From Candidatus Omnitrophota bacterium (GTDB lineage: Bacteria > Omnitrophota > Koll11 > Zapsychrales > Aceulaceae), in contig JAOZRJ010000022.1 of NCBI GenBank assembly GCA_029931885.1, forward strand, positions 1 to 12,204: a stretch of 12,204 nt of DNA, written 5' to 3'. Of the stretch, positions 6,794 through 12,204 are shown piece after piece. Within the stretch, counting starts at the first letter, position 1. The number at the start of each line of letters is the position of its first letter. The notes below the pieces were generated by a model. The model searched no databases and was not told where the DNA came from. It saw nothing but the letters and a program-made list of their open reading frames with translations. The position numbers and the translations under genes were made by a program.

Positions 6794-7069
6794 CTACTTC
6801 ACTTCCTCAATCGCTATACCGTCTTGCGTCAACTCTTGAGCTGCTGATTGCAAAAGAGCCATCGCAGAAATTAAACGACTGCTTAAAACTTTTACTCGGC
6901 CTTCACGAATAGCTATCGCATCTTTCAATCCTTGAACATAAGTATTCTGGACGATTAATGTTTGCTGCTGATTATACACCAAAAGTCCAAGCGTAATAAT
7001 GATAACTAGTTGGACAAGGGCGATAATTTGCCATAATTTAAATTTTTTTCCTAAATCCTGAGATTTCAT
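6794..7069 (-). CDS. Small single-span membrane protein, function unknown
   Basis: The 91-residue protein has a charged 11-residue head, one hydrophobic span (about 12-32) and a polar tail of about 58 residues, predicted helical with a possible short coiled coil. No domain is recognised. The start at ATG 7069 is firm: AAGGAGGAAC stands directly in front of it, and a promoter (TTGTTT-N16-TATAAT) lies upstream, giving a leader of about 27 bases. A strong terminator follows, so it can be expressed as its own unit. It lies 79 bp downstream of the SLC12-type transporter on the same strand with no terminator between, so read-through is likely as well. An accessory role to the transporter is speculation. 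Confidence 0.8.
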   Translation of the reverse strand: MKSQDLGKKFKLWQIIALVQLVIIITLGLLVYNQQQTLIVQNTYVQGLKDAIAIREGRVKVLSSRLISAMALLQSAAQELTQDGIAIEEVK

Positions 7070-7102
7070 TGTTCCTCCTTTTATTAAAATATATGATTAT
7101 GT

Positions 7103-7130
7103 ATTATACTTCATTTAATCTAATAAACAA
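7103..7130 (-). promoter_or_regulatory. Sigma-70-type promoter of the small membrane protein gene
   Basis: On the minus strand, -35 TTGTTT (7125-7130) and -10 TATAAT (7103-7108) are separated by 16 bases. The predicted start near 7096 is 27 bases ahead of the ATG. Confidence 0.6.
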
Positions 7131-7148
7131 ATATCTTTTAATAATCAT

Positions 7149-9260
7149 TTATGCAATTGCGCTTTCATGAGGTGAATCTCTCAAGAATAATGCCGGAGTC
7201 TTAATAAGGTTCGAAATATTTCGAACTAAATTTAAATTCGGATCTTGAGGCATTCCAAAAATATTAATATCGGCTGACGGAGTCTTATTAAATATTTCCG
7301 GAAATTTTCCTACTAAAACTTCAATATCTATCTCAGACGGAAAACGCATTATTTCTGCTAAGCGAGATAAATAGGCGATCCCTTCATCTTTTTCTTTTCG
7401 ATTATCAGCAATTTGAAGCAATCGAATTCTTCCTTCCCAATTTTTTTGAAGCTGCAAAGCAATTAGTATAGACAAATCTATATTTGGGCTTCCTTTACGA
7501 ATCCAAAGATTTATCATTTTTTGATCTTCTTTTTCTTCTATTTGTCCTTGCGTTAAAATAATGAGCCCTAACTTCTCAATACAAGCTTGCTTAACTATTT
7601 GATAGGACTCTTCATCATTGCCAGAAAATCCCGGCAAAATATAGAAAAATGTATTCGGAGGAAAATGAGTTGCCCCCATTGTTTGCAAAATAGTTGTACA
7701 TCCCGACAAATAATCAGACGTTTGAGCACTAATAGTTGTTGTCAAGATTCCATCTTCTTTTATCGGTTTAAGAATTTCTATTACTTCTTCTCGCTGTTCC
7801 TTTTCAACCGTTTTATTCGTCAGGTGAAAAACCGTTAGTCGACCGCTAGGATAAACAATAGAACGAATTATTGAAAGAGCTGATGAAAAAGTATTAATAT
7901 TTTCAGCAGGAATTATAAGGTTTGGTTTCCATATCTTGGGATAATATGGTAATTTCTCAACTATCTTAGCCAGTTGCTCTGTAATAAAAATTAAAAGTCC
8001 GCTCCTGACATCAGGAGAATGCTTTTTTGTTTCCTGGCGAACTAATAAAAAATAAATAACACCTATCACAAGCATTGCGATTAAACTAAATCGTGCATCA
8101 ATAAGAAACATCACGCCTAAACATCCAATAGTCCCAAAAAAAGAAATAATTTTGGATATACGAAACGACGGACGAAAGCTTGAAATTCCTATAAACTGCT
8201 CAATAAAAACAGAAAGATTTATCAGGCCATAAGTCATAAGAAAAAACATTGTCAGAAGGCTTGCTACCTGATCCAGTGTCCCTGCCAGGATTGTTATCAA
8301 GGCAATAAACGATGTTAAAAGAATTGCTGTTGTTGGTTCTCCTTTTTTATTACGGGTCATAAACGGCTTTAAAAAAGGAATTATTGTATTATTGCTTAAC
8401 GCAAAAAGCGTTCTTGGTGCAGCAACACACATATTTAAGGCCGAAGAAAGAGTGGCGCCCATAATGCCGACGAGAATCGGTAACCGCCATCGCCCCATAT
8501 CTACAACAACTGCAGCATTGTTAATTAAGTCTTGTGATGAAATATTTTTCCAAAACCAAATTGCCAAACTAATATAAATAACAATACTTACAGCAGTCGC
8601 AGAAAGCGTCCCTCGAGGAATGCTTTTCTTCGGCTCAGAAAGCTCCCCAGACATAGAAAGTCCAGCCATAAAACCAGTAACTGCAGGGAAAAACACAGAA
8701 AAAGCACGAAAAAAATTTCCGGAGAAAGTTGGTATGTTTATCATAGGAACTGAAGAACTCATTGAATGTCCTAAAAAAATCGAAACTAAAGAAATAACCA
8801 CGGCAGCAAAAATTCCATATTGAATACGAAATGCTAATCTAGCACTGCAATAAGAAACAATCAAAATGCTTACCCAGGCGGTTAAACAAACCACCAAGAA
8901 ACTATGCTCGGGAAATACATAAACCCAACATTCACCAAAACCAACAATATAAAAAGCAACTGAAATCGCCTGAGCCAAATACAAAGGAATACCAATTGCT
9001 CCACCAGCTTCTACTCCTAATGATTTTCGGATAATGGAATACGCTCCACCATGTCCTATACGAATATTTGTAACAATCGAGGATACTGACAGCCCTGTGG
9101 AAAGACTAATAACATTGGCAAGTGCAATAATAATTAACGCACCAATAATTCCGACTTCGCCAACAACCCAGCTTAATCGTAAATACATGATAACGCCAAA
9201 AATGCTTAAAAGGCTGGGAATAAAGACACCCTCAATAGTGCCGAATCGCTTTAATGACAA
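7149..9260 (-). CDS. SLC12-type cation-chloride cotransporter homologue (APC superfamily)
   Basis: The 703-residue protein has about 12 membrane spans in residues 11-407 and a soluble C-terminal domain of about 290 residues, the architecture of the eukaryotic Na-K-Cl/K-Cl cotransporters. SLC12 hallmarks include FGVIMYLRLSWVVG (21-34), NIRIGHGGAYSIIRKSLG (65-82), AFYIVGFGE (102-110), FFPAVTGFMAG (190-200) with SGELSEPKKSIPRGT (204-218), GATLSSAL (268-275) and FRPSFR (362-367). From memory of NKCC1, its K+ ligands Tyr, Pro and Thr match Tyr104, Pro192 and Thr195, and the Na+-site Ala and two Ser match Ala269, Ser272 and Ser273. This suggests electroneutral Na+/K+/Cl- uptake, but prokaryotic members are little tested and an amino-acid/cation substrate is possible. 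The start is TTG 9260, with AAGGAG six bases ahead. It appears monocistronic or read through into the 91-residue protein gene. Confidence 0.9.
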   Translation of the reverse strand: MSLKRFGTIEGVFIPSLLSIFGVIMYLRLSWVVGEVGIIGALIIIALANVISLSTGLSVSSIVTNIRIGHGGAYSIIRKSLGVEAGGAIGIPLYLAQAISVAFYIVGFGECWVYVFPEHSFLVVCLTAWVSILIVSYCSARLAFRIQYGIFAAVVISLVSIFLGHSMSSSVPMINIPTFSGNFFRAFSVFFPAVTGFMAGLSMSGELSEPKKSIPRGTLSATAVSIVIYISLAIWFWKNISSQDLINNAAVVVDMGRWRLPILVGIMGATLSSALNMCVAAPRTLFALSNNTIIPFLKPFMTRNKKGEPTTAILLTSFIALITILAGTLDQVASLLTMFFLMTYGLINLSVFIEQFIGISSFRPSFRISKIISFFGTIGCLGVMFLIDARFSLIAMLVIGVIYFLLVRQETKKHSPDVRSGLLIFITEQLAKIVEKLPYYPKIWKPNLIIPAENINTFSSALSIIRSIVYPSGRLTVFHLTNKTVEKEQREEVIEILKPIKEDGILTTTISAQTSDYLSGCTTILQTMGATHFPPNTFFYILPGFSGNDEESYQIVKQACIEKLGLIILTQGQIEEKEDQKMINLWIRKGSPNIDLSILIALQLQKNWEGRIRLLQIADNRKEKDEGIAYLSRLAEIMRFPSEIDIEVLVGKFPEIFNKTPSADINIFGMPQDPNLNLVRNISNLIKTPALFLRDSPHESAIA

Positions 9261-9266
9261 TTGTAT

Positions 9267-9272
9267 CTCCTT
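9267..9272 (-). promoter_or_regulatory. Ribosome binding site supporting a TTG start of the transporter
   Basis: AAGGAG on the minus strand lies six bases before TTG 9260. The next in-frame Met (residue 25) is inside the first membrane span, so the TTG is the credible start. Confidence 0.75.
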
Positions 9273-9321
9273 ACTGTTTTTATTATTTTATATCAGATTC
9301 TTAAAAATTTCTACCTTTAGA

Positions 9322-9354
9322 TAAAAAATAAGGTGATTTCTTGAAGAAATCACC
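9322..9354 (-). terminator. Rho-independent terminator of the permease operon
   Basis: Stem GGTGATTTC (9332-9340) pairs with GAAATCACC (9346-9354) around a 5-base loop. In the minus direction it is followed by TTATTTTTTAT, a good U-tract. It lies about 105 bases past the permease stop and just upstream of the transporter gene. On the plus strand a T7 run follows only after a gap, so the leftward reading is preferred. Confidence 0.75.
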
Positions 9355-9459
9355 AATCTAAAGTTTTTTTATAAATATTATTAAATAAATCTTTATTTTA
9401 ATATTTTTATTTTAGCAACCCTGGCCAAAAACGAATCCTCTAAAAAATAAATATTATCC

Positions 9460-10428
9460 TTAATAAGCCGTTATTAAAACTTTTTGCAAGATATTAAATA
9501 AGTATCCTGTAAAAATAATCCCTAAAGCCGTAATCGAGAAAAAAATCAAAATTAATTGTAAGCGCATAGCTCTTCTTAAAATAACAGCCTCTGGAAGACT
9601 CAACGCCGATGTGGCCATCATAAAAGCTAACGCAGTTCCCAAGGGAACTCCTTTGCGAAACAATGCAACCGCAATAGGAACAATGGCTGCACAACTTCCG
9701 TACATAGGTATTCCTAAAGCTGTAGCTAATGGCACAGAGAAAATACCTGTTCGCCCTATAATGGCGTCGATGGTTTCCTTAGGAATATAATTATGAATAA
9801 CAGCACCTATGCCAACGCCTAAAATAATCCAAGCCCATAATCGTTTTAAAATAGATACTGCCTCATTAATGCCAAATAAAATTCTCTGCTTAATTCCTTT
9901 ATATTTAACCGATTTAAGAAGCCCTTCATCATTATCAATCAAATCTTTAACTAAGTATCTTTCTAAGTTCATTTTTCCCAGCAAAATCCCTGCAGAAATA
10001 CCTACAATCATTCCGCTTGCGATATAAAGAAGAGTGATTTTCCATCCAAAAAATCCAACCATTAAAACAACCAAATATTCATTAATTAAAGGTGACGTAA
10101 TCAAAAATGAAAACATAGCTCCTAAAGGAATTCCCATTTTTACAAAACTTAAAAAAATAGGAATCGACGAACAAGAGCAAAAAGGTGTAAGCGCGCCAAA
10201 AAGTGAAGCAAAAAAATTTGCGAAACCCTTCTTTTGATTCAACCAAAGCTTTAATCTCTCCTGGTCTAAAAAGCTACGAAAGAATGCTAAAACTGAAATA
10301 ACAAAAAATAATAAAAATAAAATTTTTATCGAATCGTAAATAAAAAAATGGATAGCCCCACCGAAACGCGATTGAGGATCGAGATTTAGAAACGAATAAA
10401 CGCACCAATCAACGGCTATTTGCAGCAT
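9460..10428 (-). CDS. ArsP-type permease (DUF318/PF03773 family)
   Basis: The 322-residue membrane protein has about eight to ten hydrophobic spans. The family hallmark LTPFCSCSSIPIF (80-92, Cys84 and Cys86) is clear. A second, related half occurs at about 239-280: GALTPFCSCSSIP, then GIPLGAMFSF, recurs as GIPMYGSCAAIVP (Cys246), then GVPLGTALAF, showing the internal duplication of this family. Characterised ArsP proteins export trivalent organoarsenicals, but many homologues have unknown substrates, so arsenic is only one option. The ATG at 10428 is preceded by AAGGAG at about five bases, which lies inside the end of the upstream 49-codon gene. The two overlap by 13 bp and form one transcription unit with promoter and terminator. 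Confidence 0.88.
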   Translation of the reverse strand: MLQIAVDWCVYSFLNLDPQSRFGGAIHFFIYDSIKILFLLFFVISVLAFFRSFLDQERLKLWLNQKKGFANFFASLFGALTPFCSCSSIPIFLSFVKMGIPLGAMFSFLITSPLINEYLVVLMVGFFGWKITLLYIASGMIVGISAGILLGKMNLERYLVKDLIDNDEGLLKSVKYKGIKQRILFGINEAVSILKRLWAWIILGVGIGAVIHNYIPKETIDAIIGRTGIFSVPLATALGIPMYGSCAAIVPIAVALFRKGVPLGTALAFMMATSALSLPEAVILRRAMRLQLILIFFSITALGIIFTGYLFNILQKVLITAY

Positions 10429-10565
10429 GAATCTCCTTCAGATTTTTCATTTTGGCAGCAAGACTTTGTTTGACATTTCTCTTCCATCTTCTTATCCATC
10501 TTCTCTACGCAATTCTTAAGAAACTTTACAAAAAAATTTTCCTTTTTTGATGGTTGCTGTTGCAT
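10416..10565 (-). CDS. Small Cys-rich protein (49 aa) overlapping the ArsP-type permease gene
   Basis: A short open frame starting at ATG 10565 encodes a 49-residue hydrophilic protein. A basic N-terminal helix-like half contains VKFLKNCVEKMDKKMEEK (residues 13-30). The tail contains six of its seven... counted precisely: Cys19 in the first half and Cys31, Cys36, Cys37, Cys47 and Cys48 in the tail, with two vicinal pairs (SCC at 35-37 and at 46-48). Support for coding comes from the AAAAGGGGGAAAT purine block directly before the ATG, a consensus promoter 28 bases upstream, and the 13-bp overlap with the permease gene, whose own ribosome site lies within this frame. The Cys pairs suggest soft-metal or metalloid binding, or thiol redox chemistry handing substrate to the permease; this is inference. 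No known domain is recognised. Confidence 0.72.
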   Translation of the reverse strand: MQQQPSKKENFFVKFLKNCVEKMDKKMEEKCQTKSCCQNEKSEGDSCCK

Positions 10566-10592
10566 ATTTCCCCCTTTTAATAATTTTCATTG

Positions 10593-10621
10593 ATAATAAA
10601 TTCAAAAAGCTCTTCTGTCAA
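10593..10621 (-). promoter_or_regulatory. Consensus sigma-70 promoter of the Cys-rich protein/permease operon
   Basis: On the minus strand, -35 TTGACA (10616-10621, perfect) and -10 TATTAT (10593-10598, five of six) are separated by exactly 17 bases. The predicted mRNA start near 10586 leaves a 21-base leader. This is the best promoter in the window. No obvious operator overlaps it. Confidence 0.8.
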
Positions 10622-10774
10622 CTTTTTTCTAAAACACTAAATCTTTCTTGAAATTGTGAGACTAATAAATTACAATCATTTCAGAAGATTAAACATAAAA
10701 AGAACAAAAAATAATCCCACGTAATTCACAAATTAATTGGCAGTGGACCCCTGGGATAAATTCGGGTAAATAAT

Positions 10775-10803
10775 TTGCAAAAATTAGTACTTATGTAAAT
10801 TAT
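10775..10803 (+). promoter_or_regulatory. Weak candidate promoter of the lipoprotein gene
   Basis: TTGCAA (10775-10780), 17 bases, then AATTAT (10798-10803). The -10 matches only four of six positions. The predicted start near 10810 would give a 20-base leader with an AAGGAG ribosome site. A G/C-rich block lies just upstream (10739-10766). Confidence 0.3.
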
Positions 10804-10829
10804 GCCCTCTTTTACACAAGGAGACAACA

Positions 10830-11312
10830 ATGAAAAAACTTTTTTTCTTTCTTTTTGGCATTAGCATATGTTTTTTTATGGCTGGGTGCCAAACAACAGC
10901 TGTAAGCCAAAGAAACGTTAACGAACTTTCAACCCGTATTCATGTTTTAGAAAATGCAGTAAACAAAAAAGACAGGGAAATCAGATATCTCCAAAACGAA
11001 GTTACCAATTTATCTGATCAGATTTCCAAAAAAGACGAAGTGCTTGCAAAAATCGCTAGACCGAAGAAACCAAGAAAGATTTCAACTTCAAAAACCGACA
11101 CCTTGGGCATTATTCGAGTTGCAGCAAAACCCGAAGAAATTCAAGCTGCTCTAAAGAATGCCGGCTATTATCAAGGTAATGTTGATGGAAAAATTGGACC
11201 CAACACCATCAATGCCATTGGAAACTTCCAAAAAGATAACGGATTGACACCTGACAGCATTATCGGAAAAAGAACCTGGGAAAAACTAAGGATTTATCTC
11301 AATATTAATTGA
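10830..11312 (+). CDS. Lipoprotein with coiled coil and C-terminal peptidoglycan-binding domain
   Basis: The 160-residue precursor has a lipoprotein signal: Lys2-Lys3, a hydrophobic core (4-17) and lipobox MAGC with the lipid-bearing Cys20. Residue +2 is Gln, which under Lol rules of diderm bacteria predicts outer-membrane delivery. A heptad-rich helix (about 30-75) is followed by a Lys/Pro/Arg linker (76-90) and a PG_binding_1 domain (about 98-157) with EEIQAALKNAGYYQGNVDG and GPNTINAIGNFQKDNGL. It probably tethers the outer membrane to peptidoglycan, or spaces them, in the manner of Lpp/Pal-like linkers; it has no catalytic domain. ATG 10830 is preceded by AAGGAG at seven bases. It is monocistronic, with a strong terminator 20 bases after the stop. 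Confidence 0.9.
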   Translation: MKKLFFFLFGISICFFMAGCQTTAVSQRNVNELSTRIHVLENAVNKKDREIRYLQNEVTNLSDQISKKDEVLAKIARPKKPRKISTSKTDTLGIIRVAAKPEEIQAALKNAGYYQGNVDGKIGPNTINAIGNFQKDNGLTPDSIIGKRTWEKLRIYLNIN

Positions 11313-11332
11313 TAGTGGAGTAATTGTATAAG

Positions 11333-11376
11333 AAATAGGGATCTATTTAGCAATAAATCCCTATTTTCTTTTGTTT
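11333..11376 (+). terminator. Rho-independent terminator of the lipoprotein gene, possibly bidirectional
   Basis: AAATAGGGAT (11333-11342) pairs with ATCCCTATTT (11357-11366). After one C-A mismatch, TATT/AATA extends the stem to a 4-base loop (TAGC). TTCTTTTGTTT follows on the plus strand. In the other direction the tail is a weaker TTTCTTAT, so it may also serve the convergent 53-residue gene. Confidence 0.85.
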
Positions 11377-11403
11377 CAGACCATATAATGGAGCAAAAGA
11401 TAC

Positions 11404-11565
11404 TTATCTCTTCTTAATATTACGCACAGATCTATTTAAGGCCTTGATCATTCGCTCTTGAGCTTGTTTCTGCGTCAAACCTTCAGTCAAATTATCATCA
11501 CAAATTGCAGCATAACCCTTACGATTCCTCATCTTAAAAATCTTTATTTTCTTTTCTACCGTCAT
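11404..11565 (-). CDS. Small basic conserved-looking protein, 53 aa, function unknown
   Basis: A 53-codon frame begins at ATG 11565 behind an excellent ribosome site (AAAGGAG, six bases upstream) and ends TAA at 11404. The product opens MTVEKKIKIFKMRNRKGYAA and continues with DDNLTEGLTQKQAQERMIKA (residues 23-42), ending in KKR. The pattern is a short beta-like basic strand with a Gly-Tyr turn, then a polar linker and an amphipathic helix with Arg/Lys at the end, which would suit a small nucleic-acid- or ribosome-associated protein. I do not recognise a named family. It has one Cys (residue 22). It is convergent with the lipoprotein gene and divergent from yjbQ, with a TATAAT box upstream. 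A start site, codon structure and promoter all in order make it a real gene candidate. Confidence 0.72.
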   Translation of the reverse strand: MTVEKKIKIFKMRNRKGYAAICDDNLTEGLTQKQAQERMIKALNRSVRNIKKR

Positions 11566-11638
11566 TATTACTCCTTTCGCTTAAAACACCAATAAACTTT
11601 CTCAATACAACGTCTCTAAATTCTAAATATCTAATTTA

Positions 11639-11644
11639 ATTATA
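11639..11644 (-). promoter_or_regulatory. Putative -10 element of the 53-residue protein gene
   Basis: TATAAT on the minus strand, predicting an mRNA start near 11632 and a leader of about 67 bases. The -35 position (TATGTC) is poor and coincides with the inverted repeat at 11655-11669, so an activator or competition with the divergent promoter is conceivable. Confidence 0.45.
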
Positions 11645-11654
11645 CCGAGAAAAT

Positions 11655-11669
11655 CCTATTTGACATAGG
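11655..11669. repeat. Inverted repeat centred on the -35 box of a yjbQ promoter
   Basis: CCTAT-TTGAC-ATAGG: perfect 5-bp arms whose central 5 bases are the start of the plus-strand -35 TTGACA. It sits between the divergent -10 elements and could be an operator for both directions. Short arms in AT-rich DNA make chance occurrence realistic. Confidence 0.35.
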
Positions 11670-11688
11670 TTCTTTTAGTAAATAAAAT
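11660..11688 (+). promoter_or_regulatory. Distal sigma-70-type promoter toward yjbQ
   Basis: TTGACA (11660-11665, perfect), 17 bases, TAAAAT (11683-11688, five of six). Predicted mRNA start near 11695, giving a leader of about 72 bases that contains no ribosome site before the yjbQ ATG. Confidence 0.55.
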
Positions 11689-11730
11689 TTCTAGGCAACA
11701 AGACCAATATCCTAAAATCATTTTCTTATT

Positions 11731-11760
11731 TTGCAATTTAAGATGAAATAGGTATATAAT
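11731..11760 (+). promoter_or_regulatory. Proximal yjbQ promoter predicting a leaderless transcript
   Basis: TTGCAA (11731-11736), 18 bases, TATAAT (11755-11760, perfect). Counting the -10 as -12 to -7 puts +1 at 11767, the A of the yjbQ ATG. Confidence 0.6.
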
Positions 11761-11766
11761 CCTTTT

Positions 11767-12165
11767 ATGTATAAATTAAAAATATCAACAGAAAAAAGAC
11801 AACAAATTCTTGATATTACGCAATCCGTTAAAGACGCTATTGCAAAAGAAAACTTTTCCAACGGAATCATTACGGTTTTCTCACCTCATACAACAGCTGG
11901 TATTACCGTTAATGAAAACGCTGATCCTAACGTCAAAAAAGATATAAATTATTTTCTATCTAAAATGGTTCCCGAAAATTCTGGATTTTCTCACTGCGAA
12001 GGAAATTCTGATGCCCACATCAAAGGAAGTCTTGTTAATTTTTCCCAAAACTTTATTGTCGAAAACGGCCAACTCCAACTCGGAACATGGCAGGGAATAT
12101 TTCTGATGGAATTTGACGGACCACGCCCACGAGAAGTATGGATAAAATTTATCTCTGAGAAATAA
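11767..12165 (+). CDS. yjbQ: YjbQ/UPF0047 family protein (secondary thiamine-phosphate synthase enzyme)
   Basis: The 132-residue protein is a full-length member of the small YjbQ family. Signatures: SPHTTAGITVNENADPNV (39-56, His41), HCEGNSDAHIKGSL (76-89, His76 and His84) and LGTWQGIFLMEFDGPRPREV (105-124). The three His residues form the presumed metal site. E. coli YjbQ has weak thiamine-phosphate synthase activity, hence the database name, but the physiological role of the family is unsettled. The protein is cytosolic and normally a homotrimer. No ribosome site precedes the ATG; the sequence is TATAATCCTTTTATG, consistent with a leaderless mRNA. It stands alone on the plus strand and is divergent from the 53-residue gene. 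Confidence 0.92.
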   Translation: MYKLKISTEKRQQILDITQSVKDAIAKENFSNGIITVFSPHTTAGITVNENADPNVKKDINYFLSKMVPENSGFSHCEGNSDAHIKGSLVNFSQNFIVENGQLQLGTWQGIFLMEFDGPRPREVWIKFISEK

Positions 12166-12204
12166 TTTAAACAAACTATTTCTTTTAAAATTCATATTAA
12201 TCTT

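Noticed and set aside
9034..9324. Plus-strand 96-codon frame over the start of the SLC12-type transporter
   Set aside because: Antisense to conserved transporter sequence, without ribosome site or promoter.
10739..10775. Sigma-54 promoter (TGGCA ... TTGC) in front of the lipoprotein gene
   Set aside because: TGGCAG and TTTGC are present but about 30 bases apart, far from the fixed short spacing that sigma-54 promoters need.
10681..10829. Riboswitch or other structured leader RNA before the lipoprotein gene
   Set aside because: No recognisable riboswitch core; only 4-bp stems can be drawn around the G/C block.
11956..12195. Minus-strand 79-codon frame across yjbQ
   Set aside because: Antisense to the YjbQ signature motifs; no start signals.
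1..12204. Mobile elements, CRISPR arrays, tRNA or rRNA genes, defence or phage genes
   Set aside because: No transposase, integrase, spaced direct repeats, cloverleaf or rRNA signature was found on either strand by eye.

Overview
The window is AT-rich bacterial DNA (roughly two thirds A+T by eye) with dense, mostly housekeeping and transport genes. Features pointing to a bacterium with a Gram-negative-type envelope are a lipobox lipoprotein with a peptidoglycan-binding domain and a Gln (not Asp) after the lipid-bearing Cys. Strong AAGGAG-type ribosome sites alternate with starts lacking any. The gene style (membrane-anchored coiled-coils, lipoprotein plus peptidoglycan-binding domain, AT-rich compact operons) would fit an uncultured lineage such as Omnitrophota, but nothing here fixes the phylum. 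No mobile element, phage gene, CRISPR array, tRNA or rRNA was seen.

Layout. Everything from 1 to 10565 that codes does so on the minus strand. Reading in the direction of transcription: (a) 10565-9460, a 49-residue Cys-rich protein overlapping an ArsP-type permease, with a consensus promoter (TTGACA-N17-TATTAT) and a terminator; (b) 9260-7149, a prokaryotic relative of the eukaryotic SLC12 cation-chloride cotransporters; (c) 7069-6794, a 91-residue single-span membrane protein with its own promoter and a strong terminator; (d) 6542-4656, a membrane-anchored coiled-coil protein followed 9 bp later by a PLP aminotransferase; (e) 4570 to the left edge, a dCMP deaminase followed by a chain of six genes with no intergenic space: orphan response regulator, membrane-anchored alpha/beta hydrolase, GH5 glycosidase without signal peptide, TrmH-type rRNA methyltransferase, RsuA/RluB-type pseudouridine synthase and the start of an ABC-F protein. 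The last three all act on or at the ribosome.

From 10830 rightwards the organisation changes: a plus-strand lipoprotein gene (10830-11312) ends at a strong terminator and converges on a 53-residue minus-strand protein (11404-11565). That small gene is divergent from a plus-strand yjbQ gene (11767-12165), whose nearest promoter would start the mRNA exactly at the ATG (leaderless).

No clear-cut novel multi-gene system is visible. The most notable items are two small genes (49 and 53 aa) easily missed by length cut-offs, the NKCC-like ion-site residues in the SLC12 homologue, the apparently leaderless yjbQ, and the placement of a cytosolic GH5 enzyme and an orphan response regulator in a tightly overlapped operon with rRNA-modification genes.
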